Assembly: GCA_002367255.1 (NCBI GenBank)
Contig: DFBD01000087.1
Span: forward strand, 1 to 5,697
Length of the DNA stretch: 5,697 nucleotides
Direction of reading: 5' to 3'
DNA from: Rhodobacterales bacterium UBA3089
Lineage (GTDB): Bacteria; Pseudomonadota; Alphaproteobacteria; Rhodobacterales; Rhodobacteraceae
Part shown: in pieces, positions 1 to 5,349 of the stretch
Numbering within the stretch: the stretch's first letter is position 1
How the letters are laid out: each line of letters starts with the position of its first letter
Made by a program: the position numbers and the translations under genes
Notes under the pieces: model-generated
Told to the model about the DNA's origin: nothing
Databases searched by the model: none
What the model saw: the letters and a program-made list of their open reading frames with translations, nothing else

Positions 1-2
1 TC

Positions 3-119
3 GTGACCAAGGCTGATACCGATCACCTTCGCAATTTGAGACGCCGCTCGGAAAAGGTTGAGGACATCATCACCCGGTTGACATGCTGGCAAACGCATGG
101 CGACAGGCCCCAAGCCTAA
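3..119 (+). CDS. possible C-terminal end of an unidentified protein (partial at window start)
   Basis: One frame is open from the window edge to a TAA at 117-119, giving 38 residues. The translation is strongly charged (for example HLRNLRRRSEKVEDII) and has a helical look, as at the end of a regulator or other soluble protein. I do not recognise the family. A GTG lies at position 3, but there is no room to see a Shine-Dalgarno, so it is more likely the tail of a gene that starts outside the window than a complete small gene. Weak nested inverted repeats follow (CAAGCC 111-116 with GGCTTG 151-156; CCAGGC 131-136 with GCCTGG 146-151). They could end its transcript but have no T run. The gene call could be chance, because the reading frame is short. 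Confidence 0.25.
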   Translation: MTKADTDHLRNLRRRSEKVEDIITRLTCWQTHGDRPQA

Positions 120-465
120 ACGGCTCTACGCCAGGCCCCGCCCCTGCCTGGGCTTGATGCCCTCCAACACCAGAAGGCATCGACCGTCCTATTTTTTCAG
201 CCCGGAGGCACCGACCAGAACAACGGCTGGGCGGCGCAGTGCGCGCCACCAATCAGCAGGCCAAACGCTTTATGTCTCAGGTAGGTTGAGGGGGGGGGCA
301 ACGCCATGAGGCGTGCCGATTCAGCGCTTCTTACCTTGCCCATTGACGCCGGGACCCAGAAATATTCACGCCTTTTCAAATTCTTGGGTACATCCTAATA
401 AAAACTGAAATCAGGAAATTATGCATTTCTCTTGAAGAATGATGTTCTGTATCAAGAAAGCCATG

Positions 466-481
466 CGGGCCGCGCGGCCCG
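466..481. repeat. perfect 16-nt GC-only palindrome
   Basis: Positions 466-481 read CGGGCCGCGCGGCCCG, identical to its own reverse complement. It ends five bases before the inverted repeat at 487-520, so the two symmetric elements sit almost back to back. It could be a protein-binding site or part of a compound hairpin. The sequence alone does not say which. Confidence 0.6.
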
Positions 482-486
482 ACGAT

Positions 487-520
487 TCGGCTTCGGCACA
501 TGGAATTGTGCCGAAGCCGA
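487..520. repeat. perfect 14-bp inverted repeat with 6-nt loop
   Basis: The left arm TCGGCTTCGGCACA (487-500) and right arm TGTGCCGAAGCCGA (507-520) are perfect reverse complements around the loop TGGAAT. The stem is GC-rich and stable. Neither strand has a T run after it, so it is not a classic rho-independent terminator. It could be a factor-dependent terminator, a mobile-element end, a REP-like element or an operator. It lies about 390 bases upstream of the dctP start. Confidence 0.6.
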
Positions 521-896
521 TAAGCGAAAAAGATTCTGGGGAGGGTATGGTTTTTGCGAATAGCGATCGACAAAGAACGATCGAAGGTCCGTCTGCCGGA
601 TGTCTTTCGGGGGCGGCTGTTAAGCTATGCACGCTATCGTCCTGGAGCCGCAATTTGAATGAAACCTATGCGCAACGGGACGCTGACCCCGCCCAAAACT
701 TGGCCGTCACCTCAGGTATTGGAGGCCATGGATATATCGGAACGCGCAAAAATCACGTGTCAAAGCTGAGGACACCGCGAACAATGGGGACCGATAGAAG
801 AACAACGTGACCACAGGACGAAACACCCGTGCGACTATGCCGTGCGGATGATCCGCGTCATCAACAAGTGAGACGCCAACAATACGATATCGAACT

Positions 897-909
897 GGAG
901 GAATACATG
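897..909 (+). promoter_or_regulatory. Shine-Dalgarno and ATG that mark the true dctP start
   Basis: GGAGG at 897-901 is followed after five bases by ATG at 907. This is the best ribosome binding site near the gene. The frame it opens encodes a typical signal-peptide beginning, which supports 907 rather than the internal GTG at 954 as the original start. An 8-nt palindrome CGATATCG (885-892) lies just upstream. Confidence 0.8.
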
Positions 910-996
910 CACCATCTGAAGACACTAAAGCTCACGGCAGCGGGACTTGCCTTGTGGCTACTCTCAGCGCCACCGGCGTTGCAGCAGAAACCCTGA
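907..996 (+). pseudogene. out-of-frame signal-peptide start of dctP (29 codons)
   Basis: From ATG 907 the translation begins MHHLKTLKLTAAGLAL, a textbook Sec signal peptide with a basic N-terminus and hydrophobic core. It then runs out of frame to a TGA at 994-996. The second half of the signal peptide and its cleavage site (ATLSATGVAA, cut before ETLNY) are in the frame that begins with GTG at 954. Inserting one G, so that TTGTGG around 952-957 becomes TTGGTGG, joins the halves into one signal peptide. I read this as the 5' end of dctP split by a one-base loss, through mutation or sequencing error. A separate leader peptide overlapping dctP is less likely, because the two halves fit together too well. 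Confidence 0.75.
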
Positions 997-2057
997 ACTA
1001 CGCCATCGGCTTTCCGCCCGGCGGTGCCGCAACCGACGGCGTCAAGGAGTTCAACGAGTTGCTGTCAGCCGAGGGCGACGTCGAGCTGAAGGTCTTTGAA
1101 CTCTCGCTGTTGAATCTGAAAGAAACCGCACCGGGGGTGCGCGATGGTCTGGCCGATGCGGGCTATGTAATCACCGCCTATTACCCGGCAGAATTTTCCG
1201 AAATCAACTTGCCGGCAGAAATGTCGATGCTGACCAATATCGGCACGCCGCCCAAATCTTCGGGCGCTGTGATGGCTGGGGTGATCACCGAATACGCTAT
1301 GTTGCATTGCCCCGATTGTCAGGTGCAGTTCGAACGTGAGAACCAAGTATTTCTAGGGGCTATGGGCACTTCGGAATATGTCAGCCTGTGTACGTCTCTG
1401 ATCCGCACCGCTGAGGATCTGCAGGGCAAAAAGATGCGTTCATCCATCGCGGCGATGGGCCGTTGGGCAGAAAGCTTTGGCGGGACCAAAGTGTCGCTGC
1501 CTACCAACGACATCTACGAGGCGATGTCGCAGGGCGTGGTGGACTGCGCGATGATTTCCGCCCCAGAGTTGGGTAACCTGCAACTGTTCGATGTGACCAA
1601 ATGTATCACGTTGAATGCACCCGGCGGATCTTTTTCCGGTGTTGGCGCGCTGAATGTGAACCTGGACACATGGCATGACATGTCGGCGGAAGACCGGGCG
1701 CGCCTGATCGCGATGGCCCCCTATAACACCTCCTATGTGACGGTGAACTATTCAGATAATGCCGCGACCGATCTGGAAAAGGCCGCAGACATGGGGGTTG
1801 AAATCATCGAAGCACCGCAGGCGCTGCGGGATGCGACCGAAGCCTTCGTCACAAAGGACATTGAACTGATCAAGACCAACTTTGCCAATGACTATGGCCT
1901 TCAAAACGTCGATGAAAAAGTCGAAATCATCATCGCTCTGATTGAAAAGTGGAAAGGCTTGACCGACGAAATCTACAACGACAAAGACGCTCTGGCGCAA
2001 GTCTATGCGGCAGAAATCTTTTCGAAAGTCGCGCCTGACACCTACTATATGGACTAA
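954..2057 (+). CDS. dctP: TRAP transporter solute-binding protein, DctP family (5' end frameshifted)
   Basis: This is the periplasmic binding protein that captures a substrate, usually a carboxylate or other organic acid, and delivers it to the DctQM membrane complex for sodium-driven import. Numbered from GTG 954 it has 367 residues. The family core at 153-200 is clear: AEDLQGKKMR, with Arg162 at the place of the arginine that binds substrate carboxylates, then GRWAE (169-173) and the NDIYEAMSQGVVD stretch. With the upstream start at ATG 907 and one restored base it would be about 383 residues with a full signal peptide, a normal length. As written, the GTG-started product keeps only the end of the signal and should not be exported. 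Five cysteines (119, 122, 146, 198, 217), including an HCPDC pair, are unusual for the family. A terminator follows, then dctQ and dctM. Substrate unknown. Confidence 0.92.
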   Translation: MATLSATGVAAETLNYAIGFPPGGAATDGVKEFNELLSAEGDVELKVFELSLLNLKETAPGVRDGLADAGYVITAYYPAEFSEINLPAEMSMLTNIGTPPKSSGAVMAGVITEYAMLHCPDCQVQFERENQVFLGAMGTSEYVSLCTSLIRTAEDLQGKKMRSSIAAMGRWAESFGGTKVSLPTNDIYEAMSQGVVDCAMISAPELGNLQLFDVTKCITLNAPGGSFSGVGALNVNLDTWHDMSAEDRARLIAMAPYNTSYVTVNYSDNAATDLEKAADMGVEIIEAPQALRDATEAFVTKDIELIKTNFANDYGLQNVDEKVEIIIALIEKWKGLTDEIYNDKDALAQVYAAEIFSKVAPDTYYMD

Positions 2058-2065
2058 ATTCATCG

Positions 2066-2097
2066 AAGGGGCGGGTGCGATGCGGCCGCCCCTTTTT
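2066..2097 (+). terminator. rho-independent terminator/attenuator between dctP and dctQ
   Basis: A 9-bp stem pairs AAGGGGCGG (2066-2074) with CCGCCCCTT (2086-2094) around an 11-base loop, with five T at 2093-2097. It starts nine bases after the dctP stop and ends before the dctQ Shine-Dalgarno. In TRAP operons a partial terminator at this point would give more binding protein than membrane protein, which fits the need for excess periplasmic receptor. Read-through to dctQM is inferred, since I see no separate promoter in the short gap. Confidence 0.82.
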
Positions 2098-2106
2098 GAC
2101 GCATAT

Positions 2107-2113
2107 AAGGAGG
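2107..2113 (+). promoter_or_regulatory. strong Shine-Dalgarno deciding the dctQ start
   Basis: AAGGAGG at 2107-2113 sits five bases before ATG 2119 and only two before the in-frame GTG 2116. The spacing favours ATG 2119. A longer reading frame beginning at 2005 would run through the end of dctP and the terminator, so it is not the real start. Confidence 0.85.
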
Positions 2114-2118
2114 ATGTG

Positions 2119-2637
2119 ATGAAGCAAGCTAATAAGATACTCGCTGCGGTGGCCAGCGCCTATGCGGTGATCGGGGCCATTTCTGTGGCGCTGATGATGC
2201 TTCACATCACGGCGGATGTGATCGGGAAGTTCGTCTTCAATCGCCCCCTACCGGGCACAATTCCGATTGTTTCGCAGTTCTACATGGTCTTCGCGACCTT
2301 CTTGCCGCTGGCCATGGTGGAACGTGCCAATTCTCATATCTCGGTCGAGATTGTCGTCCAGAATTTCCCCAAGAGGATACAAGACTTCATCGCGATGTTG
2401 GCTTGTGCCCTTGGCACGATCATGTTCGGCCTGCTGACCTGGCGCGCGTTGATCGAGGCGGGGCGCAAATATTCCGTAGGCACCTTCAGTTATGAGCAAG
2501 GCCATAAAATCCTGACATGGCCGACCTATTACATCGTACCGCTTGGTACAGGGCTACTCACGCTCGTGCTGTTTTACAAGCTGGCCTGCTATTTCACCGG
2601 CTACAGGGGCGATACCCCTGAGCCGAATATGACGTGA
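2119..2637 (+). CDS. dctQ: TRAP transporter small permease subunit, DctQ family
   Basis: This is the small integral membrane subunit of a tripartite TRAP transporter; it pairs with DctM in the inner membrane and helps dock the loaded DctP. The protein has 172 residues, the usual size. Four hydrophobic segments are visible at about 10-30, 47-66, 88-108 and 136-158. Family features include Asp33 followed by FNRPLPGT (40-47) and the RANSHISVE stretch (69-77), which matches the conserved R-N-HI-VE signature between segments two and three. A WP pair (134-135) opens the last segment. Start ATG 2119 is set by the strong Shine-Dalgarno. The reading frame is intact, unlike both its neighbours. A gap of 67 bases separates it from dctM. 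Confidence 0.92.
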   Translation: MKQANKILAAVASAYAVIGAISVALMMLHITADVIGKFVFNRPLPGTIPIVSQFYMVFATFLPLAMVERANSHISVEIVVQNFPKRIQDFIAMLACALGTIMFGLLTWRALIEAGRKYSVGTFSYEQGHKILTWPTYYIVPLGTGLLTLVLFYKLACYFTGYRGDTPEPNMT

Positions 2638-2704
2638 CCACCCAGAGGACCGCAGACACCATACTTTGCCCAATACACAGCCCTAACAGAAGTCGAGATC
2701 CGCT

Positions 2705-3478
2705 ATGAGTGATGTTCAGATAGGGTATGCTGGCGTTGGCGTGCTTCTTGCCCTGATCGCCTTTCGGGTGCCTATTGGTCTGGCCCTGATTTCCGTCTCC
2801 TTCGGTGGGATATATTTACTGGTGGGCGAACGCCCGGCCTTAGGCGCGCTTGGGGTCTTTCCTTACGCTTTTTCGGCAACCTGGCATCTGTCCTCGATCC
2901 CGATGTTCGTTCTGATGGGGTTCTTCTGCTTCCATGCGGGGTTGACCAAGGGTCTGTTCGGCGCGGCGCGGTTGTGGCTGTCGGCGCTGCCAGGCGGGTT
3001 AGCTATTTCCGGGGTTCTGGGGTCTGCGGGCTTCGCTGCGGTGACCGGATCGTCGGTCGCCTGCGCCGCTGCCATGGGCAGGATCGCGGTGCCCGAGATG
3101 CTGCGCTATCGCTATGATCCGGGGCTGGCGGCTGGATCCATCGCCGCGGCAGGGACGATTGGCGCGCTGATTCCGCCCTCTATCCTGTTCATTCTGTACG
3201 GCATCATCGTCAAGGTGCAGGTTGGCCAGTTATTTCTTGGCGGTCTGGCCGTTGGCCTGCTGACCGCAACCGCTTATTGCGCCTTAATCATCCTGCGCGT
3301 GGTGCGCAATCCGGATCTGCCCCCCCGATTGCAGAAGAGACCAGCTGGAAGATGCGCCTGGTCGCGCTGGCGGATGTCTGGCCGGTCCTCGTGCTGGTTC
3401 TTGGCGTCTTTGGTGGGCTCTTCGCCGGTGTCTTTACCCCGACGGAAGCGGGCGGCGTTGGTGCCGCGATGTCGCTGA
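2705..3478 (+). CDS. dctM: TRAP transporter large permease subunit DctM, N-terminal part (frameshifted)
   Basis: This is the first half of the large membrane subunit, the 12-helix sodium-coupled transport channel of the TRAP system. It begins at ATG 2705 with only a weak Shine-Dalgarno (GAG at 2695-2697). Residues 1 to about 206 are authentic DctM: several hydrophobic helices, the SIPMFVLMGFF region (64-74), AAVTGSSVACAAAMG (111-125) and GTIGALIPPS (150-159), all typical of the family. After the run of seven C at 3320-3326 the frame is lost, and the last 50 or so residues (to the stop at 3476-3478) are arginine- and serine-rich nonsense. The other half continues in the frame one base back. 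With one C added the full protein would be 435 residues, a normal DctM length. The truncated product should not transport. Confidence 0.88.
   Translation: MSDVQIGYAGVGVLLALIAFRVPIGLALISVSFGGIYLLVGERPALGALGVFPYAFSATWHLSSIPMFVLMGFFCFHAGLTKGLFGAARLWLSALPGGLAISGVLGSAGFAAVTGSSVACAAAMGRIAVPEMLRYRYDPGLAAGSIAAAGTIGALIPPSILFILYGIIVKVQVGQLFLGGLAVGLLTATAYCALIILRVVRNPDLPPRLQKRPAGRCAWSRWRMSGRSSCWFLASLVGSSPVSLPRRKRAALVPRCR
3319..3327 (+). other. frameshift site in dctM: run of seven C
   Basis: The sequence reads G, seven C (3320-3326), G. The upstream frame reads CCC CCC CGA and leaves DctM; the downstream DctM frame reads GCC CCC CCG ATT. Eight C (or five) would join them without a gap in the protein, giving DLPPPIAEE. 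Homopolymers are hot spots both for replication slippage and for sequencing error. The break falls in the hydrophilic linker between the two halves of the permease, where length changes would otherwise be tolerated. Confidence 0.85.
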
Positions 3479-4011
3479 CGATTGCGTTCTTCAAACGCTC
3501 CATCGACTTGCGCGGCATCTGGTCTTCCCTAATGGAGACGCTGACGATCTCTTCCTCCATCTTCATCATCGCTATCGGGGCAAGCATGCTAACCCGGTTC
3601 TTTGCCTATTCCGGGGCGGGTGATGAGATTGCAGTGATCGTTCAGGGAATGGGCGTCAGCCCGTTGCTGTTGATCGTGGCGGTGGCGCTGCTTTATATCC
3701 TGCTGGGTATGTTCCTGGAGCCGATCGGGGCGATGCTGCTGACCATGCCGATCCTGCTGCCGCTAATCGAAACCGCCGAAATCAACCTGCTGTGGTTCGG
3801 GGTTCTGGTCGTCAAGCTGCTGGAAATCGGTATGATCACCCCGCCAATCGGACTGAACGTCTTTGTGCTGAAAAGTGTCATGGGTGGGCAGATATCCACC
3901 AGCACAATTTTCCGCGGTGTGATGTGGTTCATTTTTGCGGACATCCTGATCCTTGGCCTTATGGTCGCCTTTCCGGATCTGGTTCTATACCTGCCAAGCC
4001 TCTTGCAATGA
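3352..4011 (+). CDS. dctM: TRAP transporter large permease subunit DctM, C-terminal part (frameshifted)
   Basis: This is the second half of DctM in the shifted frame. The authentic sequence begins right after the C run (about 3325), and the frame is open further back to a TTG at 3277 that lies in the wrong frame of the first half. The first ATG is at 3352, behind a modest GGAAG, so independent translation of a 219-residue fragment is conceivable but unproven. Numbered from that ATG, family motifs are clear: GVFTPTEAGGVGA (26-38), LLGMFLEPIGAMLLTMPILL (117-136) and GMITPPIGLNVFVLK (160-174), with about six hydrophobic segments. These regions form part of the transport path in known TRAP structures. 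The stop TGA at 4009-4011 is six bases before the hairpin that ends the operon. Confidence 0.87.
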   Translation: MRLVALADVWPVLVLVLGVFGGLFAGVFTPTEAGGVGAAMSLTIAFFKRSIDLRGIWSSLMETLTISSSIFIIAIGASMLTRFFAYSGAGDEIAVIVQGMGVSPLLLIVAVALLYILLGMFLEPIGAMLLTMPILLPLIETAEINLLWFGVLVVKLLEIGMITPPIGLNVFVLKSVMGGQISTSTIFRGVMWFIFADILILGLMVAFPDLVLYLPSLLQ

Positions 4012-4016
4012 CCGTC

Positions 4017-4049
4017 CACACATAGGGCCTTGAACCAGCCCTATGTGTG
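4017..4049. terminator. 12-bp inverted repeat between the convergent operons
   Basis: CACACATAGGGC (4017-4028) and GCCCTATGTGTG (4038-4049) are perfect reverse complements around a 9-base loop. The element lies just after the dctM stop and overlaps the last three codons and the stop of the minus-strand pcaJ-like gene. Its place between two gene ends suggests a shared two-way terminator or a 3'-end stabilising hairpin. Neither side has a T run, so a purely intrinsic mechanism is doubtful; Rho or RNA processing may be involved. Confidence 0.7.
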
Positions 4050-4676
4050 AATGGTCGCCTCGGTTGCGGATTGCACATCCGCAACCGTGTTTCCCTCTGT
4101 CAGCTCAACCAGTTGGAACCCGTCTTTGGTCACATCAAGCACCGCAAGATCGGTATAGACCCGATTGACCACACCCAATCCGGTCAGTGGATATGTGCAT
4201 TTGCGCAGCAGTTTGGGGCTGCCATCGCGGTTGGTGTGCCGCATCATCACAAAAATCGTGGGCACCCCGACCACAAGGTCCATCGCACCGCCAACGGCTG
4301 GCGGAAACTTCTGATCAAGCGTCGCCCAGTTTGCCAGATCCCCGTTCTCGGCCACCTGATACGCGCCCAGAACAGCAATATCGAGATGCCCACCCCGCAT
4401 CATCATAAAACTATCAGAGTGCTCAAAGAATGACGCTCCAGGTGCGGCCGTGATGAACCGCTTACTCGCGTCGATCATCTCGGGATCCTCCTGACCGTCG
4501 GGCGGTGTCGGCCCCACGCCCAGTATCCCGTTTTCGGAATGATAGATAACCTCGCGGCCTTCGGGCACATGGGCTGACACATGGGTCGGCTTTCCGATCC
4601 CCAGGTTCACATACGAGCCGTCGGGAATGTCGCGGGCCACGCGCGCGGCCAGGGCATTATCACTGAGATGGTTCAT
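4041..4676 (-). CDS. pcaJ: 3-oxoadipate/3-oxoacid CoA-transferase, beta subunit (PcaJ/ScoB-like)
   Basis: This is the beta subunit of a class I CoA-transferase, which moves CoA from succinyl-CoA to a 3-oxo acid in the cytoplasm. The 211 residues are of normal length. NLGIGKPTHV (24-33) is followed by SENGILG (47-53), where Glu48 is the catalytic glutamate that forms the enzyme-CoA thioester. Further family stretches are FFEHSDSFMMMRGGHLD (83-99), VGGAMDLVVG (128-137) and CTYPLTGLGVVNRVYTDLAV (160-179), the last two close to PcaJ of the beta-ketoadipate pathway. The start ATG overlaps the stop of the alpha subunit gene as ATGA, with AAGGTG (4682-4687) five bases upstream, so translation is probably coupled. 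Its last codons lie inside the 4017-4049 hairpin. The natural acceptor could be 3-oxoadipate, acetoacetate or a related keto acid. Confidence 0.92.
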   Translation of the reverse strand: MNHLSDNALAARVARDIPDGSYVNLGIGKPTHVSAHVPEGREVIYHSENGILGVGPTPPDGQEDPEMIDASKRFITAAPGASFFEHSDSFMMMRGGHLDIAVLGAYQVAENGDLANWATLDQKFPPAVGGAMDLVVGVPTIFVMMRHTNRDGSPKLLRKCTYPLTGLGVVNRVYTDLAVLDVTKDGFQLVELTEGNTVADVQSATEATIHT

Positions 4677-5338
4677 GGGCGCACCTTATATTCGACGACA
4701 CTTTTTATGAAAATGCCTGGCGTTACAACGTGCTCAGGCTCAAGGGGGGCAGGTGAAAGATGGCGCACCTCGGCGATGGAATGGCGCGCGCCGGTTGCCA
4801 TGATCGGATTGAAATTTCGCGCGGTGCCATGATACCTTAAATTGCCCCAAGGATCGCCCTGCTCGGCGCGCAGCAGCGCAAAGTCCGCAGGCAGGGGCTG
4901 CTCCATGACAAAGCCGCGCCCGTCGATGACGCGCGTTTCTTTTCCCTCGGCCAACAGCGTGCCATACCCTGTGGGCGTCAGAAAACCGCCAATGCCTGCC
5001 CCCGCTGCGCGGATACGCTCCGCAAGCGTACCTTGCGGAACGATCTCCAGTTCGATCTCGTCGGCCTCGTACCGCTTTTCGAACCAGATGGAACCAGGTG
5101 TACGGGGGTAAGAGCAAATGACCTTCGCCACCCGTTCTTCCTTGAGCAGCTTGGCGATACCCGTTTCGCCCGCCCCCGCATTATTCGCGATAATGGTCAG
5201 CCCCCGCGCGCCGTTTTCCAAAAGCGCGTCAATCAGACCAAAGGGAATACCCGACGATCCGAACCCGCCAATCATAATCCGCGCACCGTCTTTTATTGGA
5301 TCGACCGCCTCGGCCAGATCCTTGCACCGCTTATCCAT
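4673..5338 (-). CDS. pcaI: 3-oxoadipate/3-oxoacid CoA-transferase, alpha subunit (PcaI/ScoA-like)
   Basis: This is the alpha subunit of the same cytoplasmic CoA-transferase; it supplies much of the CoA-binding surface and pairs with the beta subunit that carries the catalytic glutamate. Numbered from ATG 5338 it has 221 residues. The glycine-rich IGGFGSSGIP (23-32), ANNAGAGETG (51-60), VPQGTLAERIRAAGAGIGGF (100-119) and TPTGYGT (121-127), ARNFNPIMA (173-181) and VVTPGIFIKSVV (204-215) follow the PcaI/ScoA pattern in order. AAGGAG (minus strand, 5351-5346) is seven bases before ATG 5338 and four before an in-frame GTG at 5341. I prefer the ATG, but the GTG is possible. The stop overlaps the beta-subunit start. 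No pca ring-cleavage genes are in view, so the pca name indicates sequence type, not proven pathway. Confidence 0.92.
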   Translation of the reverse strand: MDKRCKDLAEAVDPIKDGARIMIGGFGSSGIPFGLIDALLENGARGLTIIANNAGAGETGIAKLLKEERVAKVICSYPRTPGSIWFEKRYEADEIELEIVPQGTLAERIRAAGAGIGGFLTPTGYGTLLAEGKETRVIDGRGFVMEQPLPADFALLRAEQGDPWGNLRYHGTARNFNPIMATGARHSIAEVRHLSPAPLEPEHVVTPGIFIKSVVEYKVRP

Positions 5339-5349
5339 CACCCCACTCC

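Larger units (their letters stand above)
120..896. other. intergenic region without a supportable gene
   Basis: I see no convincing gene here. The open frames on both strands (the longest on plus at 439-810) have no clear Shine-Dalgarno, use codons rare in the neighbouring genes (AGA, AGG, ATA, CTA) and give proteins I cannot assign. The stretch holds a run of nine G (290-298), a small hairpin ACGCC/GGCGT (301-314), a 16-nt palindrome (466-481), a 14-bp inverted repeat (487-520), two copies of CGATCGA 14 bases apart (564-570 and 578-584) and GCGGA-TGA-TCCGC (844-856). It probably includes the promoter and control sites of the TRAP operon, but I cannot point to a convincing -35/-10 or sigma-54 pair. 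It may also contain decayed remains of older genes. Confidence 0.5.

Noticed and set aside
78..83. TTGACA, a perfect -35 box
   Set aside because: No -10-like hexamer follows at 16-18 bases, and it lies inside the possible C-terminal reading frame.
197..379. Minus-strand frame of 60 codons resembling debris of a mobile element
   Set aside because: I could not match it to any transposase motif, and no terminal repeats or target duplication are visible, so I did not call an insertion sequence.
373..401. Promoter-like pair, TTTCAA near 374 and TAATAA at 396-401
   Set aside because: The -35 match is poor, and there is no gene nearby that it would serve; dctP starts 500 bases away.
411..653. Open minus-strand frame of 80 codons
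   Set aside because: It overlaps the palindromic region, has no ribosome binding site or recognisable domain, and its composition does not look coding.
439..810. Open plus-strand frame of 123 codons in the leader region
   Set aside because: It has no good Shine-Dalgarno, many codons rare in the neighbouring genes, a recognisable hairpin inside it and no family resemblance. I treat it as chance.
707..925. Open minus-strand frame overlapping the dctP start
   Set aside because: It would run through the dctP Shine-Dalgarno and start codon on the other strand. It has no recognised product and no ribosome binding site.
2005..2118. Longer dctQ reading frame starting inside dctP
   Set aside because: It would translate the dctP end and the terminator out of frame, with no ribosome binding site. 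ATG 2119 has a strong one.
3319..3327. Designed ribosomal frameshift in dctM
   Set aside because: There is no standard X XXY YYZ signal in the right phase and no evident stimulating structure, and DctM proteins are not known to need one. A one-base loss is simpler.
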